Shown: piece by piece, positions 24,694 to 33,407 of the stretch
How the letters are laid out: each line of letters opens with the position of its first letter
How positions within the stretch are numbered: position 1 is the stretch's first letter
Position numbers and translations under genes: made by a program
Source: Candidatus Villigracilis vicinus
GTDB taxonomy: Bacteria > Chloroflexota > Anaerolineae > Anaerolineales > Villigracilaceae
Reading direction: 5' to 3'
Assembly (NCBI GenBank): GCA_016721315.1
Contig: JADKIL010000005.1
Location: forward strand, 248,001 to 312,000
DNA: 64,000 bases
The notes under the pieces: generated by a model
What the model saw: only the letters and a program-made list of their open reading frames with translations
Databases searched by the model: none
What the model was told of the DNA's origin: nothing

Positions 24694-25716
24694 ATGAGCA
24701 TCTTCCAACTTTCCCGCCGCGACTTCCTCAAGCTCACCGCCTCTGGCGCGCTCGGGCTTGTTCTCTCCGAATTAGGCGTCGACCGCGCCTTCGCCGCCCC
24801 TCCCACCTCAAAAGGACTCGCCCTGTTCAGCGGCGTCGCCATTATGGACGCACCCTTTGCAAACGCGAATCAGGTTGAAGCCATCGGCAAAGACCAGGTA
24901 TTCGACCTGCTCGGCGAAGTGCAGGGCGATTACCTCAGCAACGTCAACAACGCCACATGGTATGTTGTCAATGGCGGTTATGTGCATTCCGGTCCCGTTC
25001 TGCCTGTGGAAACGAACTATCAAAAACCCGTCTACACGCTCGCAGCTGAAGGACAGCTGGCGGAAGTCTGCGCGCCATACAGCCTGACCTATCGCTCCCC
25101 ATTCTCAAACTCAAACAACGCTCACCGCCTGTACTACGAATCGACCCATTGGGTAAAAAAGGTGATCGTAGACCGTGACGAGAAAAGTGTCTGGTACGAG
25201 ATCTTTGACAAGGAATTAAAAAAATCCTTCTACGTCCCATCCTATAACCTGCGCCTCATCCCGAACGATGAACTGACCCAGCTCTCTCCAGAAGTGCCCA
25301 ACGAAGAAAAACTCCTTCACGTAGACCTTGTCTCGCAAGTTGTAACCGCCTTCGAAGGGCAAAAAATGGTACTCTCGGTGCGCTGTGCCAGCGGTCAACG
25401 TGGAACGGACACGCCCAAGGGACAATGGCGTACCTATCATAAGGGTCCCTCCATTCACATGACCAACCGGGGCGATGCTGTGGCAAATATCTATAATCTG
25501 GCTGGCGTTCCATGGACTTCATTCTTCACGGGGTCTGGGCATGCCTTTCATGGCACCTACTGGCATAACGACTACGGACGCCGTCGCAGCAACGGCTGTA
25601 TTAACCTGCCATCCAGCGTCGCTAAATGGGTCTACCGTTGGACGAGCCCGGTCGTCCCTGCCAATGTGGATTATCTACACCAACCCGATCAGGGCACAAA
25701 TGTGATCATCGAGTGA
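24694..25716 (+). CDS. L,D-transpeptidase with Tat signal
   Basis: 340 residues. The N-terminus MSIFQLSRRDFLKLTASGA is a twin-arginine signal; two SH3-like halves (about 35-110 and 115-190) come before a C-terminal YkuD domain (about 200-330). The catalytic part is AFHGTYWHNDYG then RRSNGCINL: the cysteine and first histidine are kept but S-H-G-C reads S-N-G-C. The in-frame ATG at 24571 lies inside the preceding gene and is not used here. Export in folded form is unusual for YkuD enzymes but repeated in two adjacent genes. Confidence 0.88.
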   Translation: MSIFQLSRRDFLKLTASGALGLVLSELGVDRAFAAPPTSKGLALFSGVAIMDAPFANANQVEAIGKDQVFDLLGEVQGDYLSNVNNATWYVVNGGYVHSGPVLPVETNYQKPVYTLAAEGQLAEVCAPYSLTYRSPFSNSNNAHRLYYESTHWVKKVIVDRDEKSVWYEIFDKELKKSFYVPSYNLRLIPNDELTQLSPEVPNEEKLLHVDLVSQVVTAFEGQKMVLSVRCASGQRGTDTPKGQWRTYHKGPSIHMTNRGDAVANIYNLAGVPWTSFFTGSGHAFHGTYWHNDYGRRRSNGCINLPSSVAKWVYRWTSPVVPANVDYLHQPDQGTNVIIE

Positions 25717-25768
25717 TCGAGCACTCGCCGCTTAATCTTTTCCACACTTTAATACAAAAGGAAACCAA

Positions 25769-26344
25769 ATGAACCCTATCTTTCAGTCCAACCAGTATTT
25801 GCTCAAACGCCAGGTCTTCGCCTTGGCTGGAAAATTCCGTGTCTTCGACACCAGCGGGAAACTGCTGCTCTTCAGCGAACAGAAAATGTTCAAACTGCGT
25901 GAAGATATCCGCGTCTATGCCGATGAAACCAAAACACAGGAAGTGCTGGCGATCAAAGCCCGCCAGATCGTGGATTTCTCCGCTGCTTACGATGTGGTCG
26001 ACAGTGCCACCGGTCAGAAAATCGGCGCCATGCGCCGCAAAGGACTTGCTTCCATCTTGAGAGATGAGTGGGAAGTGCTTGATGTGAATGATGCCGTGCT
26101 TGGAAAACTATTTGAAGACAGCATGGGGCTGGCTCTCTTGCGCCGCTTCCTGACCAACCTCGTACCTCAAAACTATGACATGTTCTTTGGCGAAACCCGT
26201 GTGGCGGATTACAAGCAAAATTTCAATCCCTTTACCTATGAATTGAACATCGACTTCAACATGGACACTGCCCGTCAGCTCGACCGTCGCCTGGGCATCG
26301 CAGCTGGTATTCTGCTCGCCGCGGTCGAAGGCAGACAACAGTAA
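25769..26344 (+). CDS. LURP-one/Tubby-like domain protein
   Basis: 191 residues, no signal peptide. The pattern NQYLLKRQVFALAGKFRVFD, then strands ending in RDEWEVLDVNDAVLGKLFED and a terminal hydrophobic helix (RLGIAAGILLAAVEG), matches LURP-one-related proteins, which share the Tubby C-terminal and scramblase barrel fold. The final helix is typically buried in the barrel. Function in bacteria is unknown. AAAAGGAAA upstream of the ATG. Confidence 0.7.
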   Translation: MNPIFQSNQYLLKRQVFALAGKFRVFDTSGKLLLFSEQKMFKLREDIRVYADETKTQEVLAIKARQIVDFSAAYDVVDSATGQKIGAMRRKGLASILRDEWEVLDVNDAVLGKLFEDSMGLALLRRFLTNLVPQNYDMFFGETRVADYKQNFNPFTYELNIDFNMDTARQLDRRLGIAAGILLAAVEGRQQ

Positions 26345-26350
26345 TAAATC

Positions 26351-26378
26351 GTAGGGGCGACTCGCGAGTCGCCCCTAC
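26351..26378. repeat. Perfect palindrome, GTAGGGGCGA type
   Basis: Arms gtaggggcgactcg and cgagtcgcccctac form a 28-base perfect palindrome with no loop. The same ends recur at 54402-54428 and half at 7447. Confidence 0.85.
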
Positions 26379-26390
26379 AGGAATTAAATC

Positions 26391-26816
26391 ATGCCCAACA
26401 CTCCCCTTTTCACTGGTCTTATTGTGGATGAAAATGAAAAACCTGTTGCTTCGGGTTTTATCGGCAGTGAACCTGCCTACGTGGTGGATGATGACGGCTT
26501 CAAACGCCACATCCCATCTGAACAGGTGGATCGCGCAGTACTAAACCAGATGGCAGAGTTGATGAAGGGCAGCGAAGATCTGCTCTCTGAACAAACCGCC
26601 AAAATGCTTGGGCAGGATGACCCCTTCTCGAAAGCGATGATCGAACAACAGTTGAAGAACATCGACAAGCAATTCGACGCCGTCATGCAGACTGGCTTCC
26701 CTGAAGAGATGCGAACCTACTTGGGGATGATGGGATTCAAAGTGGTCATCAACTATCACGGCGAAGTGATCCGGGTGGAACAACCAGGAAGCGCAAGTAA
26801 CGATAATGACGAATAA
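26391..26816 (+). CDS. Hypothetical acidic protein
   Basis: 141 residues, acidic. Beta-rich start (LFTGLIVDENEKPVASGFIG, then EPAYVVDDDGFKRHIP), then a helical stretch of 60-110. No signal, no catalytic motif, no family recognised. Only 46 bases follow the LURP-one-like gene and these hold a palindrome, so cotranscription is possible. A strong terminator follows. Confidence 0.65.
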   Translation: MPNTPLFTGLIVDENEKPVASGFIGSEPAYVVDDDGFKRHIPSEQVDRAVLNQMAELMKGSEDLLSEQTAKMLGQDDPFSKAMIEQQLKNIDKQFDAVMQTGFPEEMRTYLGMMGFKVVINYHGEVIRVEQPGSASNDNDE

Positions 26817-26855
26817 AAAGAGGCGGTCACCATGAAGGTGACCGCCTCTTTATTT
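26816..26855. terminator. Bidirectional intrinsic terminator
   Basis: Stem aaagaggcggtcacc / ggtgaccgcctcttt with A and T runs between convergent genes. Confidence 0.9.
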
Positions 26856-27588
26856 AAGTCTTTTCCACAACCCAAAAATGAGACAAGCCCAATATCTTCA
26901 GTGGTGTCGCTTCTGCAAATTGCAGCACGGCACGGATGATCTTCCCGAGGGCACCAGTTCTGGCAATGATGTTATCGTACGCACCAAAGATGATCGTCCG
27001 TTCGATGAATTTGACGGGCAGCCCCGTAAATAAATTTTGCATATCGCGGCGGGAATAGACACGTACATGCGGGGCGAGTTTATCTCTCCAAACACGCGGC
27101 AGATAATTTACCAAAGGTTTATTCCCAAAATAATACTTCCCATTCCAAAAAATACCGTGCGTCTCCACCGGGTAGCCTCGGTTCGGACAAAAGATGACAG
27201 CCCGTCCACCCACTTTCATCACGCGCACCATTTCGCGGACAGCCAAACGATCATCCTGAACGTGTTCGATCACTTCGTGGCTGAGGATCAGGTCAAACGT
27301 CGCAGAAGGAAGCGGCAGGAATTCACCAGCCGCATTGATAATTTTTTCGGAATTGACTTTGGCATCGCGGGCGCGCTCAAAATCAAATTCCAATCCGGTG
27401 ACCGTTGCTCCAAGTTCAGCCATCTTTTCAACGTACATGCCCACGCCGCAGCCATTCTCCAGTACGTTGCCTTGCATGCGTTCCCCGGCAAATTTTGCGA
27501 TCATGTTCAAACGGCGCTTTTGTCCATCACGCCATACATACGAAGGTTCACCGCGCAGAGCGGCTTTATCCATGTCTCTTTCAGTCAT
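26854..27588 (-). CDS. Class I SAM-dependent methyltransferase
   Basis: 244 residues. Motif I is VLENGCGVGMYVEKMAE, followed by GLEFDFERA (acidic residue of motif II) and LILSHEVIEHVQDD. Typical of Methyltransf_11 proteins; substrate unknown. TATAAT on the minus strand ends 7 bases before the ATG (27595-27600), and no Shine-Dalgarno is visible, so the message is probably leaderless, as for mutS2. Confidence 0.8.
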   Translation of the reverse strand: MTERDMDKAALRGEPSYVWRDGQKRRLNMIAKFAGERMQGNVLENGCGVGMYVEKMAELGATVTGLEFDFERARDAKVNSEKIINAAGEFLPLPSATFDLILSHEVIEHVQDDRLAVREMVRVMKVGGRAVIFCPNRGYPVETHGIFWNGKYYFGNKPLVNYLPRVWRDKLAPHVRVYSRRDMQNLFTGLPVKFIERTIIFGAYDNIIARTGALGKIIRAVLQFAEATPLKILGLSHFWVVEKT

Positions 27589-27594
27589 GGCGGC

Positions 27595-27600
27595 GATTAT
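27595..27600 (-). promoter_or_regulatory. -10 element adjacent to methyltransferase start
   Basis: TATAAT on the minus strand followed by 7 bases (CGCCGCC) and the ATG. Confidence 0.5.
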
Positions 27601-27695
27601 ACCTTGCGATTGTAGGTCATGCTTGCTTGCCCGCGAAGGGGCTGCGTGACAGTCTCATTAGAAACATGACCTACAAGTCCCTTCAAGACTCCTCC

Positions 27696-27724
27696 TTGCA
27701 CACGCAAGGCCTTTATGCTAGAAT
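27696..27724 (+). promoter_or_regulatory. Promoter of the nusA operon
   Basis: TTGCAC at 27696-27701, 17-base spacer, TAGAAT at 27719-27724 with TGC in front (extended -10). It lies about 100 bases upstream of nusA. Confidence 0.6.
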
Positions 27725-27762
27725 TTAGAACGTAAGGACAACCCAATAAAGACGAAGTCACC

Positions 27763-27786
27763 GAGAAGTGGGTAGCCCCCACTTCT
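27763..27786 (+). promoter_or_regulatory. Leader hairpin before nusA
   Basis: gagaagtggg and cccacttct form a stem with a 5-base loop in the leader; the following ttcgctttatatt is a weak T tract. It could be an attenuator or a NusA-responsive site; no direct evidence. Confidence 0.4.
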
Positions 27787-27822
27787 TCGCTTTATATTAC
27801 AAGGAGCTTTGGAGCAGGTACG

Positions 27823-29694
27823 ATGGCTAAGAATGATTTTGCGTTGGCATTCAACGAAGTGCTGGAAGAAAAACAACTCGCCAAGGATGTTGTCATCTCG
27901 GCAATTGAGTCGGCGATGGTTTCCGCCTATCGGCGCGCTGTGGGCGCCTCCACGGCTCAGCACGTGGAATCCAAACTGGACCCCGAAACGGGGATCGTTA
28001 CCGTCTACGCCGAGAAGGAAGTGGTGGAAGACAGCGTTGTAGATGAACGCACCGAGGTGCTGATCGAAGAAGCACGCAAGGTGAACCCCGATTGCCAGCC
28101 CGGCGACATGGTGGTTGTGGAAAGCACCCCGGCAGATTTCGGGCGTGTGGCTGCTCAAACGGCACGCCAGGTCATCCAACAGCGCATCCGTGAGGCAGAA
28201 CGCTCGAACCAGATGGAGTATTACCAGCGCCAGGAAGGCGAAATCGTCTCCGGCTTGGTACAGGCGATCAACGCGCAGGGCATCACCATCGGCTTGGAAA
28301 TGAAAGCCGAAGGTACCATGCCGAACAACCAGCGCATCCCCGGCGAAAAACTGAAGCTGCACGACCGCGTCCGTGCGGTGGTGATCGAAGTGAAGGACGG
28401 CACCCGCGGTCCGCAGATCATCCTCTCGCGCGCGCATCGTAACTTCCTGCGCCGTTTAATGGAAAACGAAGTGCCTGAGATCTATCACGGCATTGTCGAG
28501 ATCCGCGCAATCGCGCGTGAGCCAGGTGCCCGCGCCAAGGTGGCAGTCTCTGCCACACAGGCAGGGATCGACCCCGTCGGCGCTTGCGTAGGCATGAAGG
28601 GTGTCCGTATTCAAGCCATCGTCAAAGAATTGCATGACGAGAAGATCGACATCATTTTATGGGATGCCGACCCGGTCGCTTATATTTCCAAAGCCATCAG
28701 CCCGGCGCGTGTCACCGGCGTGTATCTCACTGAAGAAGAACGCACCGCCACAGTCGTTGTAGGTGAAGATCAGTTGAGCCTTGCCATTGGGCGCGATGGG
28801 CAGAACGCCCGCCTCGCCGCAAAACTGACGGGCTGGCGCATCGACATCAAGTCACTGTCTGAGGCTGCAGGTGATGCCCTCTCCAAATTGAACGGCGATC
28901 CTGAATTGCAGAACATGCTCAAACCTGCCGTGGAAGTTGCCCCGCAGGTGGAGGAAATTCTCGCCAAGAAAGCCGAGAACCGCCCCATCACGCCGGAAGA
29001 GTTCCATGTACTCGAAGGCTTTGTGGATCGTGTTGAACGCCGCATGATCCTTGCCAAGGAAGAAGCCACGCGCGAAGAGGATGAACGCATTGCCGCCGCG
29101 CGCGCCGACATCCCTGTGGCTGCGTTCAGCACACCTCTCGATCAGATCACCGATCTCAAGGAACATATTTTCAACATCCTCACCGAAGCTGGGTATGAAA
29201 CTGCAGGTCAGTTAATGTTCGATATGAAGACCGATGCAAACAAAGTGCTCGGACTGGCAGGAATCGGCGGCAAAGCCCTTACCAATATCGAAGAAAGTCT
29301 TGCGGCTCTGACCTTCCCCGAACCTGTTGCTGAACCCAAGGCTGAAGAAGCCCCTGCGGCTGTTGTCGCAGAGGTGGCAGAGTCGGCTCCAGTGATCGAA
29401 GTGCCTGCCGTGGAAAAAGCAGCCGAAAAGAAGAAAGAATCGAAACGCGCTGCCGAAGAACAGGAAGAGGATGGCGAAGTCTCCAAGGACGGCGTCTCAC
29501 TCGATGAGTTGTTCTCGATCAAGCCCGAAATGTTCCAGGCTCCTGAAGGTACCGAAGACGAGTCTGACGACAAGAAGAAGGGCAAGAAGGTCAAGAAAAA
29601 AGGCGTGGCGCTCGAGTTCGATGAAAGTCTGGGCGAAGTTGTCTCCCGCAAGAAGCACAAACGCGGCGAGGGCGGCGACGACGAAGCGTGGTAA
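27823..29694 (+). CDS. nusA: Transcription elongation/termination factor NusA
   Basis: 623 residues, longer than the usual 350-500. N-terminal RNA-polymerase-binding domain (1-130), S1 domain (about 135-205, EGEIVSGLVQAINAQG), KH1 (about 230-300, IAREPGARAKVAVSAT then GACVGMKGVRIQAI) and KH2 (about 305-350, AIGRDGQNARLAAKLTGW). After these a long acidic and lysine-rich C-terminal extension contains a helix-hairpin-helix-like segment (GLAGIGGKALTNIEE at about 480). NusA binds RNA polymerase and modulates pausing and termination. It heads the translation cluster. rimP, normally just upstream, is absent here. Confidence 0.95.
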   Translation: MAKNDFALAFNEVLEEKQLAKDVVISAIESAMVSAYRRAVGASTAQHVESKLDPETGIVTVYAEKEVVEDSVVDERTEVLIEEARKVNPDCQPGDMVVVESTPADFGRVAAQTARQVIQQRIREAERSNQMEYYQRQEGEIVSGLVQAINAQGITIGLEMKAEGTMPNNQRIPGEKLKLHDRVRAVVIEVKDGTRGPQIILSRAHRNFLRRLMENEVPEIYHGIVEIRAIAREPGARAKVAVSATQAGIDPVGACVGMKGVRIQAIVKELHDEKIDIILWDADPVAYISKAISPARVTGVYLTEEERTATVVVGEDQLSLAIGRDGQNARLAAKLTGWRIDIKSLSEAAGDALSKLNGDPELQNMLKPAVEVAPQVEEILAKKAENRPITPEEFHVLEGFVDRVERRMILAKEEATREEDERIAAARADIPVAAFSTPLDQITDLKEHIFNILTEAGYETAGQLMFDMKTDANKVLGLAGIGGKALTNIEESLAALTFPEPVAEPKAEEAPAAVVAEVAESAPVIEVPAVEKAAEKKKESKRAAEEQEEDGEVSKDGVSLDELFSIKPEMFQAPEGTEDESDDKKKGKKVKKKGVALEFDESLGEVVSRKKHKRGEGGDDEAW

Positions 29695-29731
29695 TTAATG
29701 AATCCCTCCTCCTTGTGAGGAGGGGAGTTGA

Positions 29732-30040
29732 ATGGACGTGGTAAAGAAACCTGTACAACGCGTGAAGCATATCCCTCAACGTACCTGCGTCGGTTGCCGG
29801 GAAGTCCTGTCGAAACGACAGCTGTTGAGAATCGTCCGCACTGCTGAAGGCGTGCGGGTGGATCCCACCGGCAAACTGGCAGGGCGCGGCGCCTACTTGC
29901 ACGATAAACGATCTTGCTGGGTGCGCGGGTTGAAAGGCGCACTGGCTCACGCGTTGAAAGCAGAATTTACAAATGAAGACCGCGTCCGGTTGGAAGAATT
30001 TATGAACTCTCTGCCCCTCGAAGCAGAGACCAACGGTTAA
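29732..30040 (+). CDS. ylxR: YlxR family RNA-binding protein (RnpM)
   Basis: 102 residues. RTCVGCREVLSKRQLLRIVR near the start and the GKLAGRGAYLHDKRSCW stretch are the YlxR/DUF448 signature, always next to nusA and infB. The family binds RNA and modulates RNase P in Bacillus (RnpM). The gap after nusA has a small stem (ccctcctccttgtgaggaggg), and AGGAGGGGAG overlaps as the ribosome-binding site. Confidence 0.9.
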   Translation: MDVVKKPVQRVKHIPQRTCVGCREVLSKRQLLRIVRTAEGVRVDPTGKLAGRGAYLHDKRSCWVRGLKGALAHALKAEFTNEDRVRLEEFMNSLPLEAETNG

Positions 30041-30129
30041 GTCATGTGAACGAATAAGCCACTCGCCCACAGGCTACCCCGTGACATCAAGCGAACCAAG
30101 ACATGTTTTGAGATTTAAGGAGGTGGCTT

Positions 30130-31899
30130 ATGAGCAACAATGGAAATAAGATCGAATTACCCGCCAGTATCGTGGTACGTGACCTGGCTCAAAAGATCGA
30201 AAAAAGCCCGATCGACCTGATCAAAAAATTAATGACCAATGGTGTCATGGCGACCATTAACCAATCGGTGGATTACGACACTGCCGCGATCGTGGTTGCC
30301 GAGTACGGATTCGAAGCCGTACAAGAAGTTACGGAAGACGAATCGAAGGAAGATGCTGGCGAAGTGCCCATGTGGCGCCAGATGATCGCCGGTGAAGACA
30401 AGTCGCAATTAAAAGGACGCCCGCCGGTCGTTACCATCCTTGGTCACGTTGATCATGGCAAGACCAGTTTGTTGGATGCCATTCGTTCTACAGACGTCGC
30501 TGCGGGGGAGGCAGGCGGCATTACCCAGCACATCGGTGCATATCAAGTTGAAATGAAGGGACGCCTCATCACCTTCCTCGATACTCCAGGACATGCCGCG
30601 TTCACACAAATGCGCGCTCGCGGCGCCCAGGGTGCAGACATCGTCATTCTCGTGGTCGCTGCTGATGACGGCGTGATGCCCCAAACCCGTGAAGCGATCG
30701 CACATGCCAAGGCAGCCCGTGTGCCGATCGTCGTGGCATTGAACAAGATCGATAAACCCAACGCCAACCCAGACCTTGTCAAACAGCAGCTTGCCGAACT
30801 CGAACTCGTTCCCGATGAATGGGGTGGGAATACGATGGTCGTGCCTGTTTCTGCCAAACAGAAAAAAGGCATCGACGACCTACTCGAAGGCGTGTTGCTC
30901 GTGGCAGATAGCAATGAAATCAAAGCCAACCCCAACGGCAAAGTGATCGGAACCGTCATCGAAGCCGAATTGGATAAATCGAAGGGTGTGCTGGCGACCT
31001 TGCTCGTTCAGAACGGCACGCTCGAATCAGGCGACGTGGTCGTGGCAGGAACTGCTCACGGTAAATTACGCGCCATCAACGATTACAAGGGCAAGCCTGT
31101 CAAGAAGGCGGGTCCTTCCACACCGGTAGCTGTCATGGGGCTTAGCGATGTCCCTGCCGCTGGAGATTTGTTCGAAGTCGTCCCGTCCGAAAAAGAAGCG
31201 CGTGTCATTGTTGGTGAACGCCTCGAAGTTTTGAAAACACAAGCCCAATCGCGCAAGAAGCTTTCACTCGAAGATATGTTCAGCAGAGTGCAGGCAGGTG
31301 AAGTCAAAGAACTTAATCTCATTGTCAAAGCCGATGTGCAGGGTTCGCTCGACCCGATCGTCACTGAATTGAATAAACTGGGTCAGGGCGAGATCGGTCT
31401 GAAGATCCTGCATGCTGAAACCGGTAATATCGGTAATAACGATGTAATGCTTGCCGCCGCCTCAAAAGCGATCATGATCGGCTTCAACGTTCAGGCTGAT
31501 GTGGATGCCCGCCGCATGGCAGAAAAAGAAGGCGTGGATATCCGCTTATACGAGATCATTTATCGCATGACCGAGGATATCGAGAAGGCTCTCAACGGCA
31601 TGCTCGAACCCGATTATGTGGAAAAGACTCTTGGAAAAGCCACTGTCTTGCAAGTTTTCACCGCCTCCAAGTTCGGACGCGTGGCGGGCTGCCGTGTGAT
31701 CGAAGGCGAATTAAAACGCGGTGCGAAGGTTCGTCTATATCGCAACTCGGATATCATTTATGAAGGTGACCTTTCCTCCCTGCGTCACGAAAAAGATGAT
31801 GTAAAAGAGATCCGTCAGGGGTATGAGTGCGGTGTCGGCTTCAAGAACTTTAGCGATATTCAATCCGGCGACACACTCGTCTGCTATATTTTGGAATAA
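30130..31899 (+). CDS. infB: Translation initiation factor IF-2
   Basis: 589 residues, a short IF-2 with little N-terminal extension. IF2_N-like helices at 8-60, then the G domain: GHVDHGKTSL at about 105-114 (G1), DTPGHAAFT (G3) and NKIDKP (G4), and switch region GGITQHIGAYQVE. Domains II-IV follow to the end. IF-2 places initiator tRNA on the ribosome. AAGGAGGTGGCTT lies just before the ATG. A strong hairpin after the stop separates it from rbfA. Confidence 0.95.
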   Translation: MSNNGNKIELPASIVVRDLAQKIEKSPIDLIKKLMTNGVMATINQSVDYDTAAIVVAEYGFEAVQEVTEDESKEDAGEVPMWRQMIAGEDKSQLKGRPPVVTILGHVDHGKTSLLDAIRSTDVAAGEAGGITQHIGAYQVEMKGRLITFLDTPGHAAFTQMRARGAQGADIVILVVAADDGVMPQTREAIAHAKAARVPIVVALNKIDKPNANPDLVKQQLAELELVPDEWGGNTMVVPVSAKQKKGIDDLLEGVLLVADSNEIKANPNGKVIGTVIEAELDKSKGVLATLLVQNGTLESGDVVVAGTAHGKLRAINDYKGKPVKKAGPSTPVAVMGLSDVPAAGDLFEVVPSEKEARVIVGERLEVLKTQAQSRKKLSLEDMFSRVQAGEVKELNLIVKADVQGSLDPIVTELNKLGQGEIGLKILHAETGNIGNNDVMLAAASKAIMIGFNVQADVDARRMAEKEGVDIRLYEIIYRMTEDIEKALNGMLEPDYVEKTLGKATVLQVFTASKFGRVAGCRVIEGELKRGAKVRLYRNSDIIYEGDLSSLRHEKDDVKEIRQGYECGVGFKNFSDIQSGDTLVCYILE

Positions 31900-31906
31900 G
31901 GGTAAT

Positions 31907-31955
31907 CACGCATACCGTACCGCAAAACCTTATGGTACGGTATGCGTAATTTTTT
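31907..31955 (+). terminator. Intrinsic terminator between infB and rbfA
   Basis: 14-base perfect stem acgcataccgtacc / ggtacggtatgcgt followed by aatttttt. rbfA starts 9 bases later, so rbfA expression needs readthrough or a separate start. Confidence 0.85.
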
Positions 31956-31963
31956 GAGAAATC

Positions 31964-32314
31964 ATGCCATCTGGAACAAGACTAAAACGAATTGAAGACC
32001 GCGTTCAGCAGGAGCTTTCTGCCATGCTGATCCGCGAGGTGAACGACCCGCGCCTGAAACAGATCTTTGTCACCGGCGTTAAGATCGACCGTGAACTCAC
32101 CCATGCCAACGTGTACGTTTCTGCCATTGAAGGCACAGCCCGCTCAGCAGAAGTTCTGGCGGGGCTTGAATCTGCATCCGGTTTTTTGCGCCGGGAACTC
32201 TCTGCCCGCGTGGAAGTACGCGCCTTTCCAAAATTGCGCTTCCATTGGGATCCCACCCCGGAAAATGCAGACCACATCGAAAAACTTCTGGCTGGGTTAA
32301 GAAACAAAAAATGA
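31964..32314 (+). CDS. rbfA: Ribosome-binding factor A
   Basis: 116 residues, usual size. RLKRIEDRVQQELSAMLIRE, DPRLKQIFVTGVKIDRELTH and the C-terminal KLRFHWDPTPE region match RbfA, a KH-fold factor needed for maturation of the 30S subunit. No clear Shine-Dalgarno: the sequence before the ATG is the T tract of the preceding terminator and gagaaatc. Confidence 0.9.
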   Translation: MPSGTRLKRIEDRVQQELSAMLIREVNDPRLKQIFVTGVKIDRELTHANVYVSAIEGTARSAEVLAGLESASGFLRRELSARVEVRAFPKLRFHWDPTPENADHIEKLLAGLRNKK

Positions 32315-32356
32315 CCTTCCCAATCCTTTAGAATGGGAATACGTGGAGAAAACATA

Positions 32357-33313
32357 GTGAATAATTCGATCTCAGGGGAGATAAAAATCAGACTAGCCGA
32401 TGCAAAAAAGGTGGTGATCGCATCGCACGTACGACCCGATGGCGACGCCATTGGTTCCCTGCTCGGGCTGGGACTGGCATTACAAGATGCGGGTAAATCC
32501 GTCGAAATGGTGCTGGCAGACGGAGCCCCCTCTTCGTTCAAGTTCCTGGAAGGCAGCAATCTGGTTCATAAAGAACCGTCCGGCGGGCATGATACTTTCA
32601 TCACCGTTGACTGCGCCGATTTCAAACGCACGGGGAAGACCTTTGAAAATTTCGGTCAGCCAGACATCAACATAGACCATCACAAAACCAACGAAAAATT
32701 TGGAAAGCTAAATCTCATCGAAGCGGATGAAGTTGCCACTGCGGCGATCCTCACCAAGTATTTACCCGAGTGGGGACTTAGCATCACCAAGCCCGTTGCC
32801 GCCGCTTTACTGACCGGCATCCTGACCGATACGCTCGGCTTCCGTACTTCGAACGTCACACCGGATGCGCTGCGTCAGGCGGCGGAATTGATGGAATCAG
32901 GCGTGGACTTGCCTGAAATTTATATGCAGTCCTTGGTGCGAAAATCCTTCCCGGCTGCCAAGTATTGGGGGGCAGGGCTTTCCAGCCTCGAAACCAAGAA
33001 TGGCATTGTCTGGGGAACTCTCAAACTTGAAGATCGAAAGTCTGCCGGCTACGGTGGGAACGATGATGCAGACCTGATCAACATGATCTCTGCCATTGAT
33101 GGAAATAAAGTTGGAATGGTCTTTGTAGAACAATCCGACAATCACGTAAAGATCTCCTGGCGCGCTTTGCAGCCAGGTATCGATGTATCACCCATAGCCA
33201 AACATTTCAATGGCGGAGGACACGCAGCCGCCGCAGGAGCAGATATTGAAGGAACTTTAGCCGATATCCAAAGGGAAGTTTTAAAAGTTACGCGTGAGCT
33301 TTTAGCTTTGTAA
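32357..33313 (+). CDS. nrnA: DHH/DHHA1 phosphoesterase (NrnA-type oligoribonuclease / pAp phosphatase)
   Basis: 318 residues from the GTG at 32357, which has GGAG 8 bases upstream; an in-frame ATG at 32333 is the alternative. DHH motifs: VIASHVRPDGDAIGS at the N-terminus, TVDCAD, NIDHHKTN (the DHH triad) and the DHHA1 GGGHAAAAG at the C-terminus. NrnA degrades short RNAs and dephosphorylates pAp; its place between rbfA and truB is common. Gene symbol is by family. Confidence 0.88.
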   Translation: MNNSISGEIKIRLADAKKVVIASHVRPDGDAIGSLLGLGLALQDAGKSVEMVLADGAPSSFKFLEGSNLVHKEPSGGHDTFITVDCADFKRTGKTFENFGQPDINIDHHKTNEKFGKLNLIEADEVATAAILTKYLPEWGLSITKPVAAALLTGILTDTLGFRTSNVTPDALRQAAELMESGVDLPEIYMQSLVRKSFPAAKYWGAGLSSLETKNGIVWGTLKLEDRKSAGYGGNDDADLINMISAIDGNKVGMVFVEQSDNHVKISWRALQPGIDVSPIAKHFNGGGHAAAAGADIEGTLADIQREVLKVTRELLAL

Positions 33314-33407
33314 GGATAATAGTTAGTTAAGTAGTACTGCCGAACCACTGTGAATTCAGACATTTATGTCATAATTAAACTGGATATCAACTCAGGAGGA
33401 ATCCATA

